Positions 5,852 to 12,370 of a stretch of DNA of 12,370 nt are shown here, piece by piece. This stretch comes from Clostridiales bacterium. GTDB lineage: Bacteria > Bacillota > Clostridia > Caldicoprobacterales > DTU083. The DNA lies in NCBI GenBank assembly GCA_012512335.1, contig JAAZEK010000381.1, positions 1 through 12,370 on the forward strand, in the 5' to 3' direction. Made by a program: the position numbers and the translations under genes. The notes beneath the pieces are model-generated. The model did no database searches, was not told the DNA's origin, and saw only the letters and a list, made by a program, of their open reading frames with translations. Numbering within the stretch: the first letter of the stretch is position 1; each line of letters begins with the position of its first letter.

Positions 5852-6736
5852 ATGAAAACATATTTGAGTCATCATTCGGCTGCGGCCTATTGGAATATTC
5901 CATATCTTGAAACTGTGCTCGGTTATGATAACGACGAAACAAGCACGGTCGATATTACTGTCTCTGAACGGGGTGCAAGGGCGGCTAAACAAAATCAAAT
6001 TATACACTTGTGTGAAATTGATTTACCTGCTAATGCTGTAGTGCCAAAAGATGGCATTATGATGGCATCACCGGAACTGGTGTTTTTACAGCTTGCTAGC
6101 AAACTGGATGTTCACCGTCTTATCTTACTTGGATTACAGCTTTGCTCTCATTCACCTGGTAAGCCAAGTGAGGCAATTACTACTAAGACAAAACTCAAAA
6201 ATTTTCTAGCAAAAACACATGGCCATCGTGGGCAACGCAAAGCGTTAAGGGCTGTAAAATACATAGAGAATAGCTCTGCATCGATCATGGAATCACTAGT
6301 CTTTATGATATTCACTTTGCCACATGCGTTGGGAGGTTATGGTTTAGATAGCGCAGTTCTCAATTATGAGATCATAATTAAGGACGAAGCCACCAAACGT
6401 TTAGGTCAAAAACGCTGTTATGCAGATATATATTATAAGCAAGAAAAGTTAGCTGTAGAATACAATAGCTTTGCGTTTCACGCCAGTCCAGCGGAGCAAG
6501 GGAAAGATGAAATGCGCTCTACTATTCTAGAAAGACAAAGCATAGAAGTAATGAATTTAAGCACAATTCAGTTATACGACAATCTGGCTTGTAAAGATTT
6601 CGCTATGAATCTAGCTTCTCGGCTAGGAAGACGTATACAAATTCGCACAAGCAAGTTCGATGATATGCATACACTCCTACGCACACTGTTGCCAACAGGG
6701 AAACCGGCCTCTGAGCTTAGTGTTGAAGAATACTAG
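5852..6736 (+). CDS. Orphan AbiEi-like/DUF559-like PD-(D/E)XK protein
   Basis: A 294-residue soluble protein. The N-terminus (LSHHSAAAYWNIPYLE) and the block MASPELVFLQLASKL (71-85) resemble AbiEi-type proteins that carry a nuclease-like C-terminus. Residues about 140-250 look like a DUF559/Vsr-like restriction-endonuclease fold: E147 in the first helix, D192 in ADIYY, E203 in LAVEYNSFAFH, then D219-x2-R222 and a closing strand VMNLSTIQLYD. The third acidic position is followed by YN, so no E-x-K lysine is seen; Vsr/DUF559 members also lack it, so catalysis is possible but unproven. ATG 5852 is chosen because the promoter would start transcription about 3 nt before it; the upstream TTG at 5822 would not be transcribed. 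No toxin or methylase partner is adjacent. The role may be defence-related, toxin-antitoxin-derived or mobile; I cannot decide. Confidence 0.62.
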   Translation: MKTYLSHHSAAAYWNIPYLETVLGYDNDETSTVDITVSERGARAAKQNQIIHLCEIDLPANAVVPKDGIMMASPELVFLQLASKLDVHRLILLGLQLCSHSPGKPSEAITTKTKLKNFLAKTHGHRGQRKALRAVKYIENSSASIMESLVFMIFTLPHALGGYGLDSAVLNYEIIIKDEATKRLGQKRCYADIYYKQEKLAVEYNSFAFHASPAEQGKDEMRSTILERQSIEVMNLSTIQLYDNLACKDFAMNLASRLGRRIQIRTSKFDDMHTLLRTLLPTGKPASELSVEEY

Positions 6737-6825
6737 CAAGAAAGTTAGCTATATTTTCTACTTGATATTCTAGTATATCTAAGGTATTTTTACAAGCTAG
6801 ATTGAGTCTGTCTTTCTACTAAACT

Positions 6826-6862
6826 TGTTTAAGCAGCCAGTTGTTGTTTTAAACAGATTTTT
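6826..6862 (+). terminator. Weak candidate terminator after the nuclease-like gene
   Basis: A 7-bp AT-rich stem (TGTTTAA/TTAAACA) with a 16-nt loop is followed by GATTTTT. It lies about 90 bp after the stop codon. The stem is weak and the loop long, so this is tentative. Confidence 0.28.
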
Positions 6863-6921
6863 AGTGTGAAATTCCGATTGTTAGTTTCCGTACAATGTAT
6901 ATTGGGAGGAGGTAGCCTATA

Positions 6922-7386
6922 ATGAGAATCCCGAAAAGAAGATATGACATAGTAGTTGAGATTCTATGTATACTTTGTCTTTTAGGAACATTTCTATACC
7001 TAATTATCACGTGGAATAATATCCCAGATGAAATACCTGGTCACTATAATGCAGTGGGTCAAGTGGATAGGTTAACGAAAAAGAGCTCCATATTTGCAGT
7101 TCCTATAGTTAATTTGATTATGTATATAGGTATGTCTGCCGTAGAAAGGTTTCCCCAGGTTTGGAATACCGGTGTAAGGATAACAGAGGAGAATAGGAGT
7201 CGTGTCTATCGGATTATAAAGGATATGGTAAAAACCATAAAGCTACTGGTTGTGATTGTGTTTTCGTACCTTACAATCAATTCTGCCATTGCGACACAAC
7301 TATCACCCTGGTTTTCACCAGTTTTCTTGATTCTAATGTTTGGTAGTTTGATTTACTTCATTGTAAAACTAATTATAAACAAGTAG
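6922..7386 (+). CDS. DUF1648 membrane protein
   Basis: A 154-residue integral membrane protein with about four predicted helices (residues 11-30, 57-74, 105-122 and 130-150). The family signature is W-x2-IPDEIPGHYNAVGQVDRLTKK (31-54): IP-x-x-IP-x-H-[YF]-x3-G-x-x-D, followed by lysines before helix 2. DUF1648 domains occur alone or fused to SdpI-like immunity domains; this copy has no SdpI extension. Function is unknown; an envelope or immunity-type role is only a family-based guess. AGGAGGT (6907-6913) with 8-nt spacing fixes the ATG. It stands alone; its 3' end runs into a 23-bp direct repeat that contains the TAG stop. Confidence 0.85.
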   Translation: MRIPKRRYDIVVEILCILCLLGTFLYLIITWNNIPDEIPGHYNAVGQVDRLTKKSSIFAVPIVNLIMYIGMSAVERFPQVWNTGVRITEENRSRVYRIIKDMVKTIKLLVVIVFSYLTINSAIATQLSPWFSPVFLILMFGSLIYFIVKLIINK

Positions 7387-7415
7387 TAAAGCTATTTATA
7401 AACAAGTATTAAAGC
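7373..7415 (+). repeat. 23-bp-period direct repeat over the DUF1648 stop codon
   Basis: TTATAAACAAGTAGTAAAGC (7373-7392) is repeated as TTATAAACAAGTATTAAAGC (7396-7415) with one difference. The TAG stop (7384-7386) is inside copy 1. In copy 2 the matching TAG has become TAT. This looks like a local duplication of the gene's last codons and stop. Confidence 0.8.
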
Positions 7416-7468
7416 AACCTTAGTGATGATATCTATGCTTTTCTTTAATCCTACGTCAAGACGCACAC

Positions 7469-7554
7469 TTCTATAAGTAGAACGTTCACTCTTAGCTAAT
7501 TCAGGTGGAGTAGAGCCTCCATCTGAATCCCCGATGTTTTGCTAGGGGCAAAAC
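7469..7554. other. Three consecutive hairpins, possible structured RNA or element end
   Basis: Hairpin 1 is TTCTA-TAAG-TAGAA (7469-7482). Hairpin 2 is ATTCAGGTGGAG (7499-7510) with CTCCATCTGAAT (7517-7528): 12 bp, one G-T pair, loop TAGAGC. Hairpin 3 is GTTTTGC-TAGGG-GCAAAAC (7536-7554), a perfect 7-bp stem. The GGGG at 7545-7548, mostly in the loop of hairpin 3, can also pair with CCCC at 7529-7532, as a pseudoknot or an alternative fold. No T-run follows, so it is not an ordinary terminator. Strand is undecided because hairpins read on both. IS200/IS605-type ends and TnpB guide RNAs have this style, but no coding remnant is present. The surrounding gap 7416-8260 has no gene. Confidence 0.5.
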
Positions 7555-7776
7555 GAGTTCACTATTGTCACTAATCAATACAGAATTACTTAATTATCAA
7601 AGCCTCAACTAGCATTAATCAACTTACATTAATTTAGTGCTGATATCAGTTCTACTTATATTAGAGTATGAAAGTTAACTAGTATTAGCTTATAATAATC
7701 AACTAACCTCCACTTGCAGAGTTCGAAGCTTGGATGAGAGATTCTTTAAGGCTCTAGAGATTAGGCCCCCATAAAG

Positions 7777-7848
7777 TCATTGATTCATTAATTCATTGGT
7801 TCATTGATTCATTGATTCATTGGCTCATTGGTTCATTGATTCATTGGT
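7777..7848. repeat. 8-bp tandem repeat, nine units
   Basis: Consensus TCATTGRT, from TCATTGAT at 7777 to TCATTGGT ending at 7848; variants are TCATTAAT and TCATTGGC. It lies in the gene-free gap between the DUF1648 gene and dgt. Nearby, GCAATT-N7-AATTGC (8002-8020) is a small hairpin; otherwise 7560-7770 and 7850-8260 show only AT-rich sequence. Confidence 0.92.
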
Positions 7849-8138
7849 TCAAAGATTTTATGGGTTTTCTATTTGTTAGGGAATAGCAGGAATTAGTACC
7901 CGCTGTGTGGTATATATACATAACGGGTATATATAAAGCAGTTAATAAGTATAAAAGTTGTGCCCGTATAATGGTGTAAATTAGATAAAGATGATACCAC
8001 CGCAATTACTAGAAAATTGCAATATATATGATAGATGTTTTGTCATAGTTGCAGAATACCAGCTATACACCGCATTCTATAGGATGTAACTGCAATAATT
8101 ATTAAGTTAAGTTTTACAAATCATTCGGAAATCAGTTT

Positions 8139-8168
8139 TTGCGGCAGAATCAAAAATATAAGTATAAA
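8139..8168 (+). promoter_or_regulatory. Candidate promoter for dgt
   Basis: TTGCGG (8139-8144), an 18-bp spacer and TATAAA (8163-8168), about 140 bp before the dgt start. It is a reasonable match in AT-rich DNA where chance matches are common. Confidence 0.3.
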
Positions 8169-8261
8169 GATATATAAAGAAAGAGATAAGTGAAATAAAC
8201 TACTGAAACCCTAAGAAGTATGATGGTGTAATCCTGTAACACTATGGAACTTTTATACAAA

Positions 8262-8285
8262 TTAGAATTAGAATTAGAATTAGAA
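8262..8285. repeat. Hexamer repeat just before the dgt ribosome site
   Basis: Four perfect TTAGAA units end 8 nt before GGGAG (8294-8298), the dgt ribosome binding site. It would lie in the dgt leader mRNA. Confidence 0.88.
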
Positions 8286-8306
8286 CAAGAATAGGGAGTG
8301 AGTTCT

Positions 8307-9176
8307 ATGATTCGCGAAGAACTGGAAAAGATGGAAGATGCCACATTATCCCCCTATGCTGCTAGAAGTAGTAAGACCAAGGGCCGGTTGCGCCCAACAG
8401 AATCCTGTGAAATTCGAACAGAATTTCAGCGGGATAGAGATAAAATCCTTCATTGCAAGTCTTTTCGCCGATTGAAGCATAAGACTCAGGTTTTTATTTC
8501 TCCAGAAGGCGATCATTATAGGACCAGGCTTACCCATACTCTTGAAGTATCACAAATCGCCCGCACCATCGCTCGTGCTCTTTGGCTAAACGAGGATCTA
8601 ACAGAAGCAATTTCACTAGGCCACGATCTGGGGCACACTCCATTTGGTCATACAGGCGAACGCCTCCTTAATAAAATTACTACCATAGGTTTTAAACATA
8701 ATGTGCATAGCTTACGGGTTGTAGATATTTTGGAAGGTGGGAAAGGGCTGAATCTCACCTGGGAAGTCAGAGATGGTATTTTAAATCATACGAAATCTGG
8801 GAAACCAACCACTCTAGAAGGGCAGATACTATCCTTAAGTGACAGAATAGCCTACATTAACCATGATATTGATGATGCCATTCGGGCAAAAATAATATCA
8901 GAGGATGACCTTCCTAAGGATTGCACCGATATCCTTGGGCATTCTCACAAAGTTCGTATTGATACTATGGTAAAGGATATAATCCATAACAGCGAAGCTA
9001 AGGACAAGGTGACAATGAGTCAGGAAGTTGGTCAGGCAACTGAGCGCTTGAGGGATTTTATGTTCCAACGGGTGTATATCGATTCCTTTGCAAAATCGGA
9101 AGAAATCAAAGCTATGTACATTCTAGAGCAGCTTTATAATTATTTTATGAAAAGTCCCAATCTGCTTCCCATGTAA
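8307..9176 (+). CDS. dgt: dGTPase / dNTP triphosphohydrolase, cut short by an in-frame TAA
   Basis: An HD-domain deoxyguanosinetriphosphate triphosphohydrolase-like protein, which hydrolyses dNTPs to deoxynucleoside plus triphosphate. The N-terminal block LSPYAARSSKTKGR and the HD metal site are intact: H77 (RLTHTLEVSQIARTIARAL), H106-D107 (LGHDLGHTPFGHTGE) and D179 (LSDRIAYINHDIDDA); H115 and E118 of the GHxGE loop are also kept. ATG 8307 has GGGAG 8 nt upstream; the GTG at 8298 overlaps that site. Translation stops after 289 residues at TAA 9174-9176. The same frame continues for 42 family-typical codons to TAA 9303-9305, so a full-length gene would encode about 332 residues. The stop replaces what is probably a glutamate codon (LP-x-EY in relatives; GAA to TAA). 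The shortened protein may retain some activity or be dead. It precedes dnaG and rpoD, the usual clostridial order. Confidence 0.86.
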   Translation: MIREELEKMEDATLSPYAARSSKTKGRLRPTESCEIRTEFQRDRDKILHCKSFRRLKHKTQVFISPEGDHYRTRLTHTLEVSQIARTIARALWLNEDLTEAISLGHDLGHTPFGHTGERLLNKITTIGFKHNVHSLRVVDILEGGKGLNLTWEVRDGILNHTKSGKPTTLEGQILSLSDRIAYINHDIDDAIRAKIISEDDLPKDCTDILGHSHKVRIDTMVKDIIHNSEAKDKVTMSQEVGQATERLRDFMFQRVYIDSFAKSEEIKAMYILEQLYNYFMKSPNLLPM

Positions 9177-9305
9177 TACCACAAGCAGGTTCCGCTTTAT
9201 GGGGAGGAGCAGGCTGTTAGTGACTATATTGCTGGCATGACAGATCGATATGCAATGCGAATTTTCCATGAACTGTTTATGCCCTCGTCTTGGAAACAGA
9301 TTTAA
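9174..9305 (+). pseudogene. dgt: Severed C-terminal end of dgt
   Basis: Starting at the TAA (9174-9176) and in the same frame as dgt, 42 codons encode YHKQVPLYGEEQ and AVSDYIAGMTDRYAMRIF, ending HELFMPSSWKQI and TAA. DYIAGMTDRYA is a well-conserved C-terminal Dgt block. No base insertion or deletion is needed, only one substitution. No new ribosome site precedes it, so it is unlikely to be translated independently. A base-calling error is the main alternative. Confidence 0.88.
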
Positions 9306-9483
9306 AATGAAAACTTTGAAGGAATTAAGAAAATAATGTCGAATATATATTCCCTTAGGCTTGCTTTATCTAGAGATACTTATTATCCAGCATTTTAAGA
9401 TAATTGTAACTCTAAAAATAAAAAAGAAGGAAAAATTGCGGTTTCGGCGAACATATATATGTAAAAGAAATAGGTGAAGGGAT

Positions 9484-11319
9484 ATGGCGTGGTTTCCCGA
9501 AGATTGGATCGACGAAGTAGTTTCTAGGAACGATATCGTCGATGTTGTAAATGAATATGTAGTTATAAAGCCCAGTGGGAGAGGATATTTTGGACTTTGT
9601 CCATTTCATAATGAAAAGACAGCCTCTTTTCATGTAACTCCCGAAAGACAGATATATCATTGCTTCGGATGTGGAGAGGGAGGAAATGTAGTTTCCTTCA
9701 TAATGAATCTAGAGCGAATGGAATTTGTCGAATCAATGAAGTTCCTGGCAGAACGTGTGGGCATGCCTATGCCAGAAGGAACAGATCAAGGGCAAATTCA
9801 GCAAACTCGTGACGAGAAACAGCAATTACTGGAAATTAATAAAGAGTGCGCCAGATATTTTCACCAAAACTTGATAGAATCTGACGGAAAGGAAGCATTT
9901 GATTACTTAAACTCCCGCGGTATTAATGCACGGATACAGCGAGTTTTCGGTTTAGGCTTTGCCCTTAACAAGTGGGATGGAGCTAAAGATCATCTAAAGG
10001 GTCTGGGCTACACTGACGGGCAGATATTAAAGGCAGGTATTACTGTAGAAAATACGGAGAAAAACAGTATTTACGACAGATTTAGGAATAGGATTATTTT
10101 CCCAATTATAAATGTCCGAGGTGACATATTGGGCTTTGGCGGTAGAGTTATGGACGATTCCCTACCCAAGTATCTAAACTCTCCAGACAGTCCTACCTTT
10201 AACAAGAGTAATAACTTGTTTGGTCTTCATTTGGCCGCCAAGGTCAGGCCACTGGAGTATCTAATAATAGTAGAAGGCTATATGGATGTAATATCTTTAC
10301 ATCAGTTTGGGTTTTCCCAGGCGGTAGCTACCTTAGGTACTGCGCTTACGCCAGAGCAAGCGAAGCTTATGAGAAGGTTTACCTCTGAAGTGTATATAGC
10401 CTACGACGGTGATAGTGCTGGTCAGACAGCCACCATGAGAGCATTGGATGTCTTGAGAGATGCTGGATGCAAAGTTCGTGTCATGCAGTTTCCCAATAAA
10501 ATGGACCCTGATGATGTACTTAAGCAATATGGGCCAGAGTTCTTTAAAAAGCTTATGGACAATAGTCCATACCTTATAGATTATAAGCTGTCCAAGCTAC
10601 GGGGAGAACATGATTTGAACACTACGGTCGGTAAGGTAGACTTTGCAACAGGTGCGGCTCAAATCCTAGCTGAAGTGAATAATTCAATCGAAAGGGACGC
10701 CTATATAAAAGAACTGGAATCGCTATTAGGGATACGTTCTCGTGCTATCTATGATCAGATTGCCAAAATACAGGCTACGGGCCAGAAACGAAATAAAGGG
10801 CAAGGGAATAGTACTGGTAATTATAGGTATACTAAAAACAAGCCACGCACCACTGTTCTAAGGCCTGGAAACGAAAAAGCTGAAGCTCATTTAGTAAATT
10901 TGATGGTACAGGGAAAAACCAACGCTATGAAAATACTAAAGGGGCTGGATGGACTTACTCTGCAAAACCCGTTATATCAGCAGGTGGTGGAGATTGTCCA
11001 AGGTCTGTTGGAAAGAAAAGGAGAGGTTAGTGAGGCTCTAGTGTTAAGTCACTTGGAAGATAAGGAAGATGTTAGAAAATTAGTGGATATATTTAGACGA
11101 GAAATTGAGTATGATAACATAGATACTTTTCTGTCTGATTGCCTGAACAAGGTGTCAAATGGAATAATTGAAAAACAAAGGCAGGAAATTCAAAGCGAAA
11201 TTAGCATGATGGATCAAGAAGGAATTGTGGATCCAGATAAATATATATACTTGCTGAAAGAACTGCAGCAGCTCAATCACAAGTTGAGCACCAGTATTGG
11301 AAAGGAGGGAAATGCGTGA
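9484..11319 (+). CDS. dnaG: DNA primase
   Basis: A 611-residue bacterial primase, full length for the family; it makes RNA primers at the fork and binds the replicative helicase. The N-terminal CHC2 zinc domain has C39-P-F-H42 with C60-F-G-C63. The RNA-polymerase core follows (about 115-360), with YDRFRNRIIFPI (197-208), GFGGRVMDDSLPKYLNS (217-233), and the Toprim residues E264 in VEGYMDVISLHQFG and D308-G-D310 in AYDGDSAG. A basic, Gln/Asn-rich linker lies near 435-460, and a helical helicase-binding domain covers about 465-605. AGGTGA (9472-9477) with 6-nt spacing supports the ATG. The stop TGA overlaps the GTG start of rpoD. The 178-bp gap from the dgt remnant shows no convincing promoter or terminator. 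Confidence 0.98.
   Translation: MAWFPEDWIDEVVSRNDIVDVVNEYVVIKPSGRGYFGLCPFHNEKTASFHVTPERQIYHCFGCGEGGNVVSFIMNLERMEFVESMKFLAERVGMPMPEGTDQGQIQQTRDEKQQLLEINKECARYFHQNLIESDGKEAFDYLNSRGINARIQRVFGLGFALNKWDGAKDHLKGLGYTDGQILKAGITVENTEKNSIYDRFRNRIIFPIINVRGDILGFGGRVMDDSLPKYLNSPDSPTFNKSNNLFGLHLAAKVRPLEYLIIVEGYMDVISLHQFGFSQAVATLGTALTPEQAKLMRRFTSEVYIAYDGDSAGQTATMRALDVLRDAGCKVRVMQFPNKMDPDDVLKQYGPEFFKKLMDNSPYLIDYKLSKLRGEHDLNTTVGKVDFATGAAQILAEVNNSIERDAYIKELESLLGIRSRAIYDQIAKIQATGQKRNKGQGNSTGNYRYTKNKPRTTVLRPGNEKAEAHLVNLMVQGKTNAMKILKGLDGLTLQNPLYQQVVEIVQGLLERKGEVSEALVLSHLEDKEDVRKLVDIFRREIEYDNIDTFLSDCLNKVSNGIIEKQRQEIQSEISMMDQEGIVDPDKYIYLLKELQQLNHKLSTSIGKEGNA
11303..11309 (+). promoter_or_regulatory. Ribosome binding site of rpoD inside dnaG
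   Basis: AGGAGGG in the last codons of dnaG lies 6 nt before the GTG at 11316. The ATG at 11312 in another frame hits a stop within eight codons, so GTG is the start. Confidence 0.85.
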
Positions 11320-12370
11320 AAAACGGAGAATCTAAAATAAGCAAAATTAAAGATCTCATTGAGAAGGGAAAGGCAAAGGGCGTCCTTACTTATAAAGAAA
11401 TTATGGACATGCTGGAGGAAGTGGATCTTCAACCTGATCAGATTGAAAAAGTATATGAAACCTTAGAATCCCTCGGCATCGATGTGCTAGATGAAGTCGC
11501 TGATGAGGAAGAAGAATCTGATAAAGAAGAGATCACCATCAGTGTTCCCGAGAGTGTAAATATAGATGACCCAGTACGCATGTATCTAAAAGAGATTGGA
11601 AAGGTTCCCCTATTAACGGCTGATGAGGAGGTTGACCTGGCTAAGCGGATGGGCGAAGGGGACGAAATGGCCAAACGAAAGCTAGTTGAGGCTAACCTAC
11701 GTCTAGTAGTCAGCATAGCAAAAAGGTATGTAGGGCGAGGTATGCTATTTCTTGACTTGATTCAGGAAGGAAACCTTGGTCTTATTAAAGCAGTTGAAAA
11801 GTTTGACTATACAAAAGGTTTCAAGTTTAGCACCTATGCAACCTGGTGGATTCGTCAAGCTATAACTCGTGCTATTGCCGACCAAGCCAGAACCATTCGT
11901 ATTCCAGTCCATATGGTTGAAACCATCAATAAGTTGATTAGAGTATCTAGACAGCTTCTTCAGGAATATGGACGAGAACCATTGCCTGAGGAAATCGCCG
12001 AAGAAATGGATATACCTGAAGAAAAGGTTCGGGAAATAATGAAGATTGCTCAAGAACCAGTGTCTCTGGAAACGCCGATAGGTGAAGAAGAAGACAGCCA
12101 TCTGGGCGATTTCATACCTGATGAGGAAGCTCAAGCTCCAGCTGAGGCTGCTGCTTTTACTCTGCTCAAAGAGCAACTAATGGATGTACTAGACACCTTG
12201 ACCAGTCGAGAAGAAAAGGTTTTAAGGCTTCGTTTTGGTCTTGATGATGGTAGAGCGCGCACTTTGGAGGAAGTTGGTAAGGAGTTTAATGTCACCAGAG
12301 AACGAATCAGGCAGATAGAAGCTAAAGCCCTACGAAAGCTTCGTCATCCAAGTAGAAGTAAAAAACTAAA
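11316..12370 (+). CDS. rpoD: RNA polymerase primary sigma factor SigA/RpoD, 3' end outside the window
   Basis: Primary sigma factor that directs RNA polymerase to housekeeping promoters; 351 codons are present. Region 1.1 spans about residues 9-60, followed by an acidic stretch (59-72). Region 1.2 is DDPVRMYLKEIGKVPLL (84-100). Regions 2.1-2.4 run from about 118 to 190: EANLRLVVSIAKRYVGRGM, LDLIQEGNLGLIKAVEKFDY, KGFKFSTYATWWIRQAI. Region 3 covers about 197-270. Region 4, with the -35-binding helix-turn-helix, includes LTSREEKVLRLRFGLDDG and TLEEVGKEFNVTRERIRQIE (317-336). The final LRHPSRSKKL is close to the usual end, so only a few residues are missing. It starts at GTG, sharing GTGA with the dnaG stop, so translation is probably coupled. 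The TTGAAA-17-TATAAT promoter at 5814-5842 is the type this sigma recognises. Confidence 0.97.
   Translation, partial: MKNGESKISKIKDLIEKGKAKGVLTYKEIMDMLEEVDLQPDQIEKVYETLESLGIDVLDEVADEEEESDKEEITISVPESVNIDDPVRMYLKEIGKVPLLTADEEVDLAKRMGEGDEMAKRKLVEANLRLVVSIAKRYVGRGMLFLDLIQEGNLGLIKAVEKFDYTKGFKFSTYATWWIRQAITRAIADQARTIRIPVHMVETINKLIRVSRQLLQEYGREPLPEEIAEEMDIPEEKVREIMKIAQEPVSLETPIGEEEDSHLGDFIPDEEAQAPAEAAAFTLLKEQLMDVLDTLTSREEKVLRLRFGLDDGRARTLEEVGKEFNVTRERIRQIEAKALRKLRHPSRSKKL

Noticed and set aside
7395..7500. C-terminal remnant of a TnpB-type transposase before the three hairpins
   Set aside because: All three + strand frames and the - strand frames I tried hit stops quickly and show no TnpB motif, so a link to IS200/IS605 rests on hairpin style alone.
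8307..9305. Stop-codon recoding in dgt
   Set aside because: The codon is TAA, which ends other genes in this window including the far end of the same dgt frame; known amino-acid insertion systems in Clostridia use UGA or UAG.
11745..12176. Open frame on the - strand inside rpoD
   Set aside because: It is antisense to highly conserved sigma regions 2-3, with no ribosome site and no family resemblance.

Overview
The window looks like chromosome of an AT-rich, Gram-positive, Clostridia-type bacterium. The evidence is the closing order dgt - dnaG - rpoD (the clostridial form of the macromolecular-synthesis cluster), strong AGGAGG-type ribosome binding sites, short AT-rich leaders, and Firmicutes-type families (DUF378, DUF1648, NAT_N/GNAT_C-like acyltransferase). 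No species can be named from the sequence.

Layout. Positions 1-1690 (+ strand) carry a Nudix hydrolase cut by the window edge, a short remnant resembling the C-terminus of a PglZ/alkaline-phosphatase-superfamily protein, an AAC(6')-like acetyltransferase, and a small DUF378 membrane protein, closed by a strong hairpin. Positions 1776-4512 (- strand) hold an apparent three-gene run: amidohydrolase, then a two-domain GNAT-like acyltransferase, then a RimJ/RimL-type acetyltransferase, read toward the same hairpin. Positions 4513-5851 are a 1.3 kb gene-free, repeat-rich stretch. It has a hexamer array, five copies of a 22-bp motif in both orientations, a roughly 114-bp multi-branched inverted-repeat structure and a pair of 18-bp direct repeats. 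It ends in a near-consensus promoter built on a sixth copy of the 22-bp motif. That promoter appears to make a leaderless mRNA for a 294-residue protein (5852-6736) with an AbiEi-like N-terminus and a DUF559/Vsr-like PD-(D/E)XK C-terminus. A DUF1648 membrane protein follows (6922-7386), then about 900 bp of non-coding DNA with a three-hairpin element and two more short tandem repeats. Positions 8307-12370 are core genes: dgt, interrupted by an in-frame TAA near its 3' end with the rest of the reading frame still intact after it; dnaG, complete; and rpoD, running off the right edge with only a few residues missing.

How it fits together. The right third is housekeeping (dNTP control, primase, primary sigma factor), with dnaG and rpoD translationally overlapping. 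The left two thirds are accessory: several acetyltransferases, a metal-dependent hydrolase and an orphan nuclease-like gene. Almost every sizeable gap there carries a different short tandem repeat (periods 6, 8, 16, 19, 20, 23 and 40 bp), twice running across a stop codon. The most promising candidates for undescribed biology are the 22-bp motif family tied to the nuclease-like gene, the branched inverted repeat at about 5494-5608, and the hairpin element at 7469-7554. The ochre stop in dgt is the clearest sequence anomaly.
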